64,000 nucleotides of DNA, taken from Tessaracoccus timonensis. Its GTDB lineage: Bacteria > Actinomycetota > Actinomycetes > Propionibacteriales > Propionibacteriaceae. The stretch covers positions 1,116,001-1,180,000 of the forward strand of contig NZ_LT996886.1 of NCBI RefSeq assembly GCF_900343145.1. The letters run 5' to 3'. Every line of letters starts with the position of its first letter. Position 1 is the stretch's first letter. The position numbers and the translations under genes were made by a program. Below are positions 34,359-42,778 of the stretch, one piece after another. Under the pieces are notes generated by a model. The model was not told the origin of the DNA. It searched no databases and was given only the letters and a program-made list of their open reading frames with translations.

Positions 34359-35621
34359 TCAGAACGGGGTGATGCACCAGGGTTCGCGACGCCGGCGCAG
34401 CAGCATGCCGAACACGTCGATGGCTTGCTGGTTGCCCTTGACCCACCCGACGGTGGTGAGCGCGTGGATGTTCACGCCGCCCAGCAGCGTCGAGCCGAGG
34501 GCGGCGACGTTGATGTCCAGCTCGGGTTCGTCGTCGGTGGGGACGCAGGTGGCCTTGCCCTTTTCGACGGTGAGGCGCCACACTCCGTCGGCGATGCCCA
34601 TCTTGTCGATGACGCGGAAGCACACCTCGCCCTCGGTGTAGTAGTTGCGGGCGGTGAGCACGGCGGCCGGGTCGAGCACGCGCAGCCACAGCAGGTCGTC
34701 GTGTTCCTTGACGATGTAGCGGCGGCGGTCGGTGAGCGCCCAGGGGAGGTGTTCGTCGTTGCGGGCGCGGTTGAACCGCACGCGACGAACGAGGTCGAGC
34801 GAGCCGAGGAACGCCCACATGGCGACGCTGGCGTCTGTGTTCGTCGGAACGAAGTCGATGACGTTGATGGCGTCGTCGCGGTCGGCAGACTTCCAGGTGG
34901 CGTAGCCGTCGAGGTTGCCCTGCTCATCCCAGTGGCCGACGGCGCGGATCTTGTCGTCGTGCTTACGGGTGGATTTCTCGACGGAGCCGTTCAGCACCTC
35001 CATCACGGGTGCGCAGCGGCCGATCGAGCCGGTTTGGGTGGCGTGGAACTTGTCGAAGACGACGCGGGATGCCTCGGCGAGCTGCTGCACGTCGAGGTAT
35101 TCGCAGGTGCCGGTGATGGGGGCGTGGATGTCGAAGCCGCTGCCGACGCGGAGTTCGATCTGGTCTTTGAAGATGGCGGCGCCGAAGCCGAAGCGGCCGT
35201 AGATGGTGGCCTCGGTGGCGGTGAGCGCTGCGACGGCCAGGCCGCGTTCCTTGGCTGCGGTCAGCGAGGCGGTCATGAGGTTGCGGGCGATGCCCTGGCG
35301 ACGATGTGAGGCCCGGACGGTGACGTCGCTGATCTGGTGGCAGTCGATCACCGAGCCGCCGACGTTGAGGGAGCCGTTCCATTCCATGAAGGTGGCGACG
35401 GGGATGTCGGTGCCCAGCGCATAGTCGCGCGGCTCCAGATCCCACACGCCGCGCATGACGGTGCCGTGTTCGGCTTCGATGGAAAGTTGGTGTTCGAGGA
35501 ATTCCTCGGTGGGGTGGGGGTCGTGGAACCCCTGCTGCACGGCGGTGAGCCATGCGCGGTACCACGGGTTCTCAGAAAGCTTCGCGCTCGTAACTTCGTG
35601 TGTTCTGTACTCGTGCTTCAC
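34359..35621 (-). CDS. Eis-like GNAT family N-acetyltransferase
   Basis: About 420 residues. N-terminal GNAT domain with VTVRASHRRQGIARNLMTA as the acetyl-CoA loop (R-x-x-G-x-A), a second GNAT-like middle part, and a C-terminal SCP2-like domain ending in a carboxyl group close to the active site, the three-part plan of Eis (enhanced intracellular survival) proteins that acetylate amines, including aminoglycosides. Start uncertain: GTG 35621 gives a typical N-terminus but lacks a clear ribosome site. Confidence 0.85.
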   Translation of the reverse strand: MKHEYRTHEVTSAKLSENPWYRAWLTAVQQGFHDPHPTEEFLEHQLSIEAEHGTVMRGVWDLEPRDYALGTDIPVATFMEWNGSLNVGGSVIDCHQISDVTVRASHRRQGIARNLMTASLTAAKERGLAVAALTATEATIYGRFGFGAAIFKDQIELRVGSGFDIHAPITGTCEYLDVQQLAEASRVVFDKFHATQTGSIGRCAPVMEVLNGSVEKSTRKHDDKIRAVGHWDEQGNLDGYATWKSADRDDAINVIDFVPTNTDASVAMWAFLGSLDLVRRVRFNRARNDEHLPWALTDRRRYIVKEHDDLLWLRVLDPAAVLTARNYYTEGEVCFRVIDKMGIADGVWRLTVEKGKATCVPTDDEPELDINVAALGSTLLGGVNIHALTTVGWVKGNQQAIDVFGMLLRRRREPWCITPF

Positions 35622-35714
35622 CCACTTGAGGCTAGCAAATGGGGTGTTTGGCCGAAGGCCTTCGCAGAAGGTAATGTTGCTCTTCGGTTCGATTTTTTCG
35701 AGCCATGCCCTCCT

Positions 35715-35735
35715 GCCACGGGACAGACTCGTGGC
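35715..35735 (+). promoter_or_regulatory. Leader hairpin ahead of rpsF
   Basis: GCCACG (35715-35720) pairs with CGTGGC (35730-35735), followed by GTTAGTCCGAAGGAGG running into the rpsF ribosome site. Leaders of this operon often carry an S6:S18-binding element; whether this is one cannot be judged from the primary sequence. Confidence 0.3.
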
Positions 35736-35763
35736 CGTTAGTCCGAAGGAGGTGGGGCAAAGC

Positions 35764-36051
35764 ATGCGCAAGTACGAAGTTATGGTCCTCATCGACTCCG
35801 ACGTCGACGAGCGTCAGGTGCCTGCTCTCATCGAGAAGCACCTCGAAACCGTCACGAAGGAAGGCGGCACCGTCGACAACACCGACATCTGGGGCCGTCG
35901 CACCCTCGCCTACGACATCAACAAGAAGTCTGAGGCTATCTACGTGGTGCTCCAGCTCACCTGTGAGCCTGCCACGGTGTCTGAACTCGATCGCCTCCTG
36001 GCAATCGACGAGAAGATCGTGCGCACCAAGGTTCTCCGTCTCGAGGACTGA
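35764..36051 (+). CDS. rpsF: 30S ribosomal protein S6
   Basis: 95 residues: MRKYEVMVLIDSDVDE, GRRTLAYDINKKSEAIYVVLQL and the DEKIVRTKVLR end are standard bS6. GAAGGAGG precedes ATG 35764. First gene of the rpsF-ssb-rpsR-rplI operon; S6 binds S18 on the platform of the small subunit. Confidence 0.97.
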   Translation: MRKYEVMVLIDSDVDERQVPALIEKHLETVTKEGGTVDNTDIWGRRTLAYDINKKSEAIYVVLQLTCEPATVSELDRLLAIDEKIVRTKVLRLED

Positions 36052-36143
36052 AGTTTTCCACAGATTCAATACAACATGGGCGTGACTGTCAGTCCGCGCC
36101 CATAGTGTGGGTACAAGAACACGTCTAACTCGGAGGCATCTCA

Positions 36144-36656
36144 ATGGCAGGCGAAACCCAGATCACGATCATTGGCAATCTCACGAGCGCACCAGAACTG
36201 CGCTTCACCGCGAACGGTTCGGCGGTCGCGAACTTCCGCGTGGCCAGCACGCCGCGCACATTCGACCCGCAGTCGAACCAATTTCGCGACGGCGATCCAC
36301 TGTTCCTGAACTGCTCCGTGTGGCGTCAGCACGCCGAGAACGTGGCCGAATCGCTCGACAAGGGCATGCGCGTCATCGTTCACGGCAAGTTGAAGTCGCG
36401 CAGCTACCAAGATCGCGAGGGCCAACAGCGCACGGTCTTTGAAGTAGATGTCGACGAGGTTGGGCCCGCCCTTCGCTACGCAACCGCACAGGTCACCAAA
36501 ACCTCTGGTGGTGGCGGTGGCGGCCAGTGGCAGGGTGGCCAGAACTCCGGCGGCGACGGTGGCGACTCCTGGTCGAGCTCCAACAACTCGAGCCAGAACC
36601 GCGGCGCCAACGACCCGTGGGGCCCGGCATCGCAGTCCGACGAACCGCCGTTCTGA
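36144..36656 (+). CDS. ssb: Single-stranded DNA-binding protein
   Basis: 170 residues. OB fold in residues 1-112 ([58 protein letters not shown]), then a Gly/Gln/Ser-rich disordered linker and the C-terminal tip DEPPF that recruits partner proteins. Coats single-stranded DNA in replication and repair. Confidence 0.97.
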   Translation: MAGETQITIIGNLTSAPELRFTANGSAVANFRVASTPRTFDPQSNQFRDGDPLFLNCSVWRQHAENVAESLDKGMRVIVHGKLKSRSYQDREGQQRTVFEVDVDEVGPALRYATAQVTKTSGGGGGGQWQGGQNSGGDGGDSWSSSNNSSQNRGANDPWGPASQSDEPPF

Positions 36657-36717
36657 TCCCGCACACGCTACGTCTCGGTACCGGCGCAGTCGATGGTCGA
36701 GTGACGTCCGTCCAGAC

Positions 36718-36844
36718 GGTCGAGTAGCGGCGAAGCCGCGTATCGAGACCAGAACGATCCCGACGGTCGAGTAGGGCCGTAGGCCCGTATCGAGACCAGA
36801 CCGAACCCGACGGTCGAGTAGGGCCGAAGGCCCGTATCGAGACC
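36718..36844. repeat. Three tandem copies of a 47-bp palindromic repeat between ssb and rpsR
   Basis: Units begin at 36718, 36765 and 36812, an exact 47-base period. Each carries a 33-base core of the pattern GGTCGAGTAG..(hairpin GGCCGAAGGCC-like)..TATCGAGACC; copy 1 uses GCGGCGAAGCCGC as its inner stem and copies 2-3 GGGCCG(T/A)AGGCCC, a compensated change. A degenerate partial unit precedes at 36691. Related TCGATACG/CTACTCGACC repeats are widespread between genes in actinobacteria. Confidence 0.85.
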
Positions 36845-36898
36845 ATCCACCAACACAACAACAAACCACAAGGCACATTCCGTCGAGAGACGGGCTTG

Positions 36899-36913
36899 CT
36901 CGGGAAACCCGAG
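36899..36913 (+). promoter_or_regulatory. Small hairpin just before the rpsR ribosome site
   Basis: CTCGGG AAA CCCGAG, a 6-bp stem ending 3 bases before AAAAGGAG. It could tune rpsR-rplI translation relative to ssb; inference only. Confidence 0.3.
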
Positions 36914-36930
36914 AGAAAAGGAGCACCATA

Positions 36931-37170
36931 ATGGCCGGTCCACAGCGCAAGTCTGTGAACAAGAAGAAGATCATGCCGGTGAAGACCACCCGCGTGGCCA
37001 ACATCGACTACAAAGACATCAACACGCTCAAGCGGTTCATTTCTGAGCGTGGCAAGATCCGCGCCCGCCGCGTCACTGGCCTGTCGGTTCAGGACCAGCG
37101 CAAGGTTGCCATCGCCGTCAAGAACGCTCGTGAGGTAGCGCTGCTGCCCTACGCGTCCACGGCCCGCTGA
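36931..37170 (+). CDS. rpsR: 30S ribosomal protein S18 (zinc-free type)
   Basis: 79 residues. [30 protein letters not shown] is standard bS18. The N-terminal part ([15 protein letters not shown]) has no cysteines, so this is the C-minus form that does not bind zinc. Follows the 47-bp repeat array and a strong AAAAGGAG site; rplI starts 14 bases after it. Confidence 0.96.
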   Translation: MAGPQRKSVNKKKIMPVKTTRVANIDYKDINTLKRFISERGKIRARRVTGLSVQDQRKVAIAVKNAREVALLPYASTAR

Positions 37171-37184
37171 TCGGAGGAAGACTC

Positions 37185-37631
37185 ATGAAGCTCATTCTCA
37201 CCAGCACCATTGACAAGCTCGGCGTTGCCGGCGACATCGTTGAGGTTCGCGACGGCTACGGCCGCAACTACCTCATCCCTCAGGGTAAGGCCATCCTGTG
37301 GAGCAAGGGCGCCGAAACCCAGATCGAGGGCATCAAGCGCGCACGCGACGCCCGCGAGATCCGCGGCGTGGAGCACGCTCAGGAGATCCGCTCGCAGCTC
37401 GAGGAGCTCACCATCAAGGTGGCTGCTCGCGCGTCGGAGGAAGGCAGCCTCTTCGGTTCCGTGACGTCGAACGATTTCGCCGTCGCTGTGAAGAAGGCCG
37501 GCGGCCCGACCATTGACAAGCGTGCCGTCTCGTTCCCGAAGCACGTGAAGACCCTCGGCCAGCATGCCGCTGAACTCAAGCTGCATCCCGCCGTCGTCGC
37601 ACACGTCAACTTCGAGGTGGTCAGCGCCTGA
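37185..37631 (+). CDS. rplI: 50S ribosomal protein L9
   Basis: 148 residues: MKLILTSTIDKLGVAGDIVEVRDGYGRNYLIPQGKAI-type N-domain, long connecting helix and C-domain with GSLFGSVTSNDFAVAV. Last gene of the operon; the replicative helicase gene dnaB that often follows is absent, replaced by a convergent gene and a shared terminator. Confidence 0.97.
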   Translation: MKLILTSTIDKLGVAGDIVEVRDGYGRNYLIPQGKAILWSKGAETQIEGIKRARDAREIRGVEHAQEIRSQLEELTIKVAARASEEGSLFGSVTSNDFAVAVKKAGGPTIDKRAVSFPKHVKTLGQHAAELKLHPAVVAHVNFEVVSA

Positions 37632-37644
37632 TCTAGGCACTCTC

Positions 37645-37692
37645 AACAGTTGGGCCCCGCACTTCCTGATCGGAGTGCGGGGCCCAACTGTT
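37645..37692. terminator. Bidirectional terminator between rplI and the convergent secreted-enzyme gene
   Basis: Perfect 19-bp arms AACAGTTGGGCCCCGCACT (37645-37663) and complement (37674-37692), loop of 10 bases. It starts 14 bases after the rplI stop and 10 bases from the opposing gene's stop; the arm ends give TGTTATT and TGTTGAG tails. Confidence 0.85.
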
Positions 37693-37701
37693 ATTCAGCC
37701 A

Positions 37702-40700
37702 CTACCGAGTGCGGGTGAGCGTGACTACATTCGAGTACACCGTTCCCACGCCGTCAATGCTGGCGCCGACGCGCCAACGGTACGTGCCTGGAGTGGCCCA
37801 ACCGTAGGTGAGCGGTACCGCGTAGAAGCCGTGGGCGTCGGCGGTGCGCACCTGCGAGCGCGACCACTTGTTACCGATACGCACCTCGGTCCACACCTTC
37901 GCGTTGGCTCCGGCGTTGACGGTGCCCCACACATTGGAGACGAGCCCGACGCGTTTCGTTCCGGCGGTCTTCGCGGTAACACCGACACGGCGCTGCGTCC
38001 GTTCGGGCGTCACCTCGAGGGAACCGTCGCTGTGCTTCACAACGACGCGCCAGCGCAAGGTTCCGGCTGAGTTCCTGCCGTAGGTGAGCGGAATCTTCCA
38101 GAACCCAGCCCGAGCGGTGATGCTCTGCGACGTCGACCACCCCTTGCCAGGAACGTACACCTGGGTGGAGATACGGGCGTTGTCAGCAACGTTGCCCCAG
38201 GCATACGAGGCGCGGCCCACCGCGGTGATCTGAGCGGCGGAGAACGAGGTGGCGGCGCGCTGCCGCTTGAACGTGTGCGACGTCGTCACACCGTTCACGG
38301 TGAGCGTCAGCGTCACTTCCTCGCCGGCAGCGTCGAGGAACGTGAGCATGCGCGTCTCGGGGTTGAACGCTGCCACAGCAGTGCTGGGTGCCTTGGTGGC
38401 GTTCGTGCCGACGTAGATGTCCTTGCCACCCCACTTGGCGGACACAGGCCAGCGCACCGGAATGTCGATGCCCTCCTGCTGGAAGCCTGCGTCCACTTCG
38501 ACGACCTCGCCGCGCTTCACCTCGGCGGGGGCCTTGATAGCGAGCGTCCCTTCGTCGACCCACGGGCGGGTTTCGACTTCCATCCAGTCGGTCACCTTAG
38601 GGCCACCACCCGGGTTGATGCCGAGCATCGTCCAGCCGCGGAAACCGCCCCAGTCGACGCTGGAGGTGGCCGCCTTGCCGGAGTTGCCGTTCGTGACGTG
38701 CAGCACGTTGTCTTGCTGACGGGCGTGGAATGCGCCGACGCCCGCACCGATCAGCGCAACCTGCTTGCCCGAGGTCTTGTTGAAGCGAGACAGCCAGTCT
38801 TCAACCATTGCGGCCTCCTTGGGGTCGCGCAGGCCGGAGCCACCGTCGGGCAGGAAATCACGCGTCGGGTGGTGGAACATCACCACGACGCCGGTGATGT
38901 TTTTGTCGCTCGCAGCGCGATCGAGTTCGTTGCGGAACATCTTGATCTGATCGAAATTGTGGCCGATGCCGTACGGCGATGAGTCGAGGGTGATAATGCG
39001 CGTGCTGCCGATGGTGCGCAGGGTCTGGGCGTCGCCGAAGTACTTCTGGAAGTTCTCAATCGACTTGCCCATCACCTCGTGGTTACCTGGCACGTACACC
39101 CACGGGATACCCGACGGCTTCACTTCCTCGTCGAGGATCTTCTTCGCGAGCTCGAAGTCCTCGTCGTTCGCCTCGTCGGTAAAGTCGCCGACGATGTAGA
39201 TGGCGTCCGGCTTAGCAGCCACCATCTCACGCAAAGAGCGACGAGCACCCGCCACCATTGCGCTGTTGGGCTCGCGGCCGACGAACTGGGCGTCCGACAT
39301 CACGGCGATGCGGGTGGGGTTGTCGTCGGTGGAACCGGATTCGACGATTGCTGCGCCATCACGCGGCTTCACGAACTCGGGAGCTTCACCCTTCGGCGCA
39401 ACCACCAACTCGACAGAGTCGATAAGCACCGTGGTCTTGTACTTCTGGTCAGCGGCCGTCTCATAGAAGGCGAAGTTGCTCCAGAAGAACGGCCCCTTGT
39501 AGCCCTGCGGAAGTTTGATGATCGCCTGCTGCCACTCGTCGGTGTTGTTGACGCGAGGCGCGTACGTCACGGGCACCTCGAGGGGCTCGTTGTCGACGGT
39601 GGCGTACATCATCGGCGCGACTTTGCCGTCGGCTTTTAGCCAGACGCGCAGCTCCACAGCAGTGCCGTCGATGAAGCGCCGGGCGTTTGTGTCCTTATTC
39701 GGCTTGAGGTTCGCCGTGCGGGTGGCGGTGGACTGGGAGAAATCGACGGTGAATGCGACGGCGTCGCTACCGTCTCGGCCTTCACCGGGGCGCTTCTCGA
39801 TGGCTTGCGTCGAGCGGGCACCACTCACGGTAAAGTCAGAGACGTCTTCGGAGAAGTCCGTCACCAGGACCGTTTCACGGCCGACAAGGTAGCTCATCTG
39901 CGCAGATGCGTTGAGTACCTTGAGCGTCGCCAGGCCGGAAGCCTTCTCCACCTCACTGCTCACGACGAAGGTGGCCTTCTCCGAACGATCCCACGTGAGC
40001 TTGTCCCCGCCGGTGACCTTGATGTCGGAAGGATCGATGGGCGCCGTGAAGCCCTGCGGGTCGTGGCCCACCACGTTCACCGGCTTGAACTCGTCGGGGC
40101 CAGAAATCTGCGTCACGTTCGGGGAAACGGTGATGCCCTGCAGGTTGCCCAGCACGTGGATGGGGGTGCGTGCGGCGACCTTGCCGGAGGTGGCGATCAC
40201 CTCGGCCTTGCCAGGTGCGATGGCGGTAACCACGCCCTTGCTGTCGACGGTCAGCACGTCCTTGTTGGAGCTCGACCAGGTGATGTCAGCCTCGACGGGG
40301 CGTCCGCCGCGGTCGTGCCCCTTGCCAATCAGGCGGCGGGTGGTCTTGGGGAAGATGCGGTTCGCATTCTTGTCGACGCCCTGGAAGTCGACGTTGATGC
40401 CGGACAGTACACCGTCGGAGCCGCGGCTGACCACGCCGAGGCCGTTCCCGTCGTTGCGTTCGTGGCCGTCGGAAGGAGTGTTTTCGACGGAGGTGCCCTC
40501 GTCGCCTGGGTCACGAACGACCATCGTGGTGGAGCCGCCGCCGTCGAGGTTCATGGCCTCAGTGGCGCCGAGCTCACGCATGAGGCGTCCGAGCTCTTCC
40601 AGGTCCATGCCGCGGCTGTTGTCCGAGCGGCCGTCGACGGTGACGAGGTACATGGTCTTGCCGCCGTTGCCGAAGCCGATGGCGGTACGCGGGTGCAGGC

Positions 40701-41622
40701 CCTTCACGAAGGCGTCTTTGTTGTCACCGGCGTCGAGCGGCTTGCCGTCCTTGACGAGCGTGGACCAGTTGCCGCCGATCGCGACGGCGATGTTGTCGAC
40801 GTTGTCGGTGATGCCGACGGAGACCTCCACCTTGTCGCCCACCTTCAGCGTCGAGAGCTTCGCGACGCCATCGTTGCCGCGACCGAGGAGGATCTTGTCG
40901 CCCTCGGGGATGTCGATCTTCTCGGGGGAGATGGCCTCGTCGATGGAGTGCACCTTGCCGTCGCGGATGCGGACGATCTTCGCGTTCTTATCGGCGTCGA
41001 TGGGGCGCTGCAGCGTGAAGCTGCCCCACCGGTGGTCGTACACCGCGACGCGGTCGGGGCGCACCTTGGTCAAGTTGAGGCCGGCGATCTGGATAGTGTC
41101 GCCCCCGTTCACCGTCGCCTCGCCCTGCAGCAGCAGCTGCGTGATGGCGCCGAGACCGTCGGTGGATACGGTTGCCACGTCGCGGTGATCTTCGTTGGGC
41201 GACTTGATGACGGTGCCGAGCTCAACGCCGGCGCCGAGCACCGCGCCCGTGTTGTTGATGTCGAAGAAGTCACCGTTGACGGCGGCATCGATGTCGGAGG
41301 ACTCGGCCATCTCGGTCAGCGTCTGCACGCCGGCGACCTTGCCAGAGTCGAGGTACTTCACGTCCGTCTTCGCGAGATTGACTTCGAGGACGTTGATGAC
41401 GTTGCGTCCGCGCGAGTCCATGCGTTCGTAGGTGGACTGCACGATGCCGTCCGCCACCTCGCGGGTGTTGGAAGACAGGATGATGGCGCGGCCACCGTCG
41501 GTGGGGCCGGAGAGATCTGCCCGCGCTGGCGAGCTCAGTGGGATGAGGAATGCTGTGGAGAGGATCAGCGCGACAAGGAGTTTCGTCCGCTGCTTCGCTG
41601 CTCGAGCGAGGTCTGTGAACAC
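37702..41622 (-). CDS. Secreted phosphodiester glycosidase-metallophosphoesterase chimera
   Basis: 1306 residues. Sec signal peptide (residues 1-36, cleavage near SPARA). Order: phosphodiester glycosidase (NAGPA, PF09992-like) domain about 100-400 with VNGDFFDINNTGAVLG, GLHPRTAIGFG and EAMNLDGGGSTTMVV; a BIG2 Ig-like domain about 425-495; a jelly-roll-like region about 590-745; a calcineurin-type phosphoesterase about 765-1000 (GDFTDEAND, VPGNHEVMG, VMFHHPT); Ig-like parts and two C-terminal repeats of about 90 residues sharing PLTYG and RWRV. The usual final GHxH metal motif of the phosphatase is replaced by GAGVGAFHAR. Such enzymes are thought to act on cell-wall phosphodiesters or teichoic-acid-like polymers. 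GTG start. Confidence 0.85.
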   Translation of the reverse strand: MFTDLARAAKQRTKLLVALILSTAFLIPLSSPARADLSGPTDGGRAIILSSNTREVADGIVQSTYERMDSRGRNVINVLEVNLAKTDVKYLDSGKVAGVQTLTEMAESSDIDAAVNGDFFDINNTGAVLGAGVELGTVIKSPNEDHRDVATVSTDGLGAITQLLLQGEATVNGGDTIQIAGLNLTKVRPDRVAVYDHRWGSFTLQRPIDADKNAKIVRIRDGKVHSIDEAISPEKIDIPEGDKILLGRGNDGVAKLSTLKVGDKVEVSVGITDNVDNIAVAIGGNWSTLVKDGKPLDAGDNKDAFVKGLHPRTAIGFGNGGKTMYLVTVDGRSDNSRGMDLEELGRLMRELGATEAMNLDGGGSTTMVVRDPGDEGTSVENTPSDGHERNDGNGLGVVSRGSDGVLSGINVDFQGVDKNANRIFPKTTRRLIGKGHDRGGRPVEADITWSSSNKDVLTVDSKGVVTAIAPGKAEVIATSGKVAARTPIHVLGNLQGITVSPNVTQISGPDEFKPVNVVGHDPQGFTAPIDPSDIKVTGGDKLTWDRSEKATFVVSSEVEKASGLATLKVLNASAQMSYLVGRETVLVTDFSEDVSDFTVSGARSTQAIEKRPGEGRDGSDAVAFTVDFSQSTATRTANLKPNKDTNARRFIDGTAVELRVWLKADGKVAPMMYATVDNEPLEVPVTYAPRVNNTDEWQQAIIKLPQGYKGPFFWSNFAFYETAADQKYKTTVLIDSVELVVAPKGEAPEFVKPRDGAAIVESGSTDDNPTRIAVMSDAQFVGREPNSAMVAGARRSLREMVAAKPDAIYIVGDFTDEANDEDFELAKKILDEEVKPSGIPWVYVPGNHEVMGKSIENFQKYFGDAQTLRTIGSTRIITLDSSPYGIGHNFDQIKMFRNELDRAASDKNITGVVVMFHHPTRDFLPDGGSGLRDPKEAAMVEDWLSRFNKTSGKQVALIGAGVGAFHARQQDNVLHVTNGNSGKAATSSVDWGGFRGWTMLGINPGGGPKVTDWMEVETRPWVDEGTLAIKAPAEVKRGEVVEVDAGFQQEGIDIPVRWPVSAKWGGKDIYVGTNATKAPSTAVAAFNPETRMLTFLDAAGEEVTLTLTVNGVTTSHTFKRQRAATSFSAAQITAVGRASYAWGNVADNARISTQVYVPGKGWSTSQSITARAGFWKIPLTYGRNSAGTLRWRVVVKHSDGSLEVTPERTQRRVGVTAKTAGTKRVGLVSNVWGTVNAGANAKVWTEVRIGNKWSRSQVRTADAHGFYAVPLTYGWATPGTYRWRVGASIDGVGTVYSNVVTLTRTR

Positions 41623-41859
41623 GGGGGATTCCCTTCTTCAACGATTGTCCGGAACGAAGGGTAAAGAGCGAGTTTGACGCACAGCGGGCACTTGAGGTGA
41701 CGTCTGGTTGAACGTTCGGGAACGTCCGCATGTACGGGCATGTTGCTCCGGGCGTCTGGGCTGGAGAACACAACAGCGACCGAGGTGCCCGGGAACGCGT
41801 GAATTCAGGCGTTATTCGTGAGGTATTCACGCTATGCTGCATGTGGCGAAGGGGACGAT

Positions 41860-42744
41860 ATGGCAGACCAAAGCCTGCGGAGCCGCGTGGCTGCGCTGCA
41901 AGAGCGGTACCAGGAGCTGTCCGCTAAACACGCTGACGCCCTGCATGAGATTGCTCTAGCGGAACTCCCGGAAGCCGTGCACCAGTCCAACGCCATCGAG
42001 AACTCGACGCTCACACTCACTGACACCGAGCAAATCCTCCAAGGCCGAGTGCCGGTCGGTGCACGTGACCTGCGTGAAATTTTTGAGGCCACCAACCTGG
42101 CGAGTGTCACTACGGAGCTCCTTGCCTGCGACGACGAACTCACCCCGGCTCTCATTCTCCATTGGCACGGCATGTTGCTGCGCGGCATCCGCGACGACGT
42201 CGCAGGCAGATACCGACGTGCCGGCGAATGGGTGCACGTCGGCGGTCACGTCGGAGCCAACCCTGAGTTCGTCGCAGAGCTTGTTGACGACGCCCTGGCG
42301 CAGTGTCGTCGCGATATTGCAGCTGATCCTGTCGACGCGGTGGCCAGGTTCCACTGCGAGTTCGAGGTGATCCATCCATTCGCCGACGGCAACGGGAGGA
42401 TCGGGCGCGTGCTCATCAATATGCAGCTTCGCGACGCCCGGCTTCCCCCGGTGATCGTGCGCGCGAAGGAGCGGCACACGCAGTATTACCCGTTGCTCGA
42501 GAGATATGCGAGGAGCGACGAGCATCAGGGCATGGCGAGATATTTGAGCCTGCTGCTGATGGAAGCGTTGCATAAGCGCATCGCGATGTTGGAAAGCCGA
42601 CGCATCGTGCCACTCACAGCTTGGGCGAAGGCGCGAGCTATGACACCGCAGTCCGCGGCGAACAAAGCCAAGCGCCAGACGATTGCGGCATTTCGGGTAC
42701 GCGGCCGATGGATGATTGCCGAGGATGAACCAGCCAATTCCTGA
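41860..42744 (+). CDS. Fic family protein (class II)
   Basis: 294 residues. The catalytic motif HPFADGNGRIGR (His172) matches HPFx[D/E]GNGRxxR of Fic AMP-transferases. An N-terminal SNAIEN (residues 43-48) matches the [S/T]xxxE[G/N] inhibitory helix, so it is self-inhibited and needs no separate antitoxin. A C-terminal winged-helix-like region follows (about 255-290). It modifies a protein hydroxyl with AMP; target unknown. A short inverted repeat CGTGA-N5-TCACG (41817-41831) sits just upstream. Confidence 0.9.
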   Translation: MADQSLRSRVAALQERYQELSAKHADALHEIALAELPEAVHQSNAIENSTLTLTDTEQILQGRVPVGARDLREIFEATNLASVTTELLACDDELTPALILHWHGMLLRGIRDDVAGRYRRAGEWVHVGGHVGANPEFVAELVDDALAQCRRDIAADPVDAVARFHCEFEVIHPFADGNGRIGRVLINMQLRDARLPPVIVRAKERHTQYYPLLERYARSDEHQGMARYLSLLLMEALHKRIAMLESRRIVPLTAWAKARAMTPQSAANKAKRQTIAAFRVRGRWMIAEDEPANS

Positions 42745-42778
42745 CCACCGCCGGCCCAGGCACAGCTAGTCTCTGGGT

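Noticed and set aside
36718-36844. CRISPR-like or integron-like array
   Set aside because: Units are tandem with near-identical linkers and no variable spacers or integrase.
39805-41664. 619-codon plus-strand frame opposite the secreted chimera
   Set aside because: Shadow frame; the minus-strand gene has signal peptide and clear domains.
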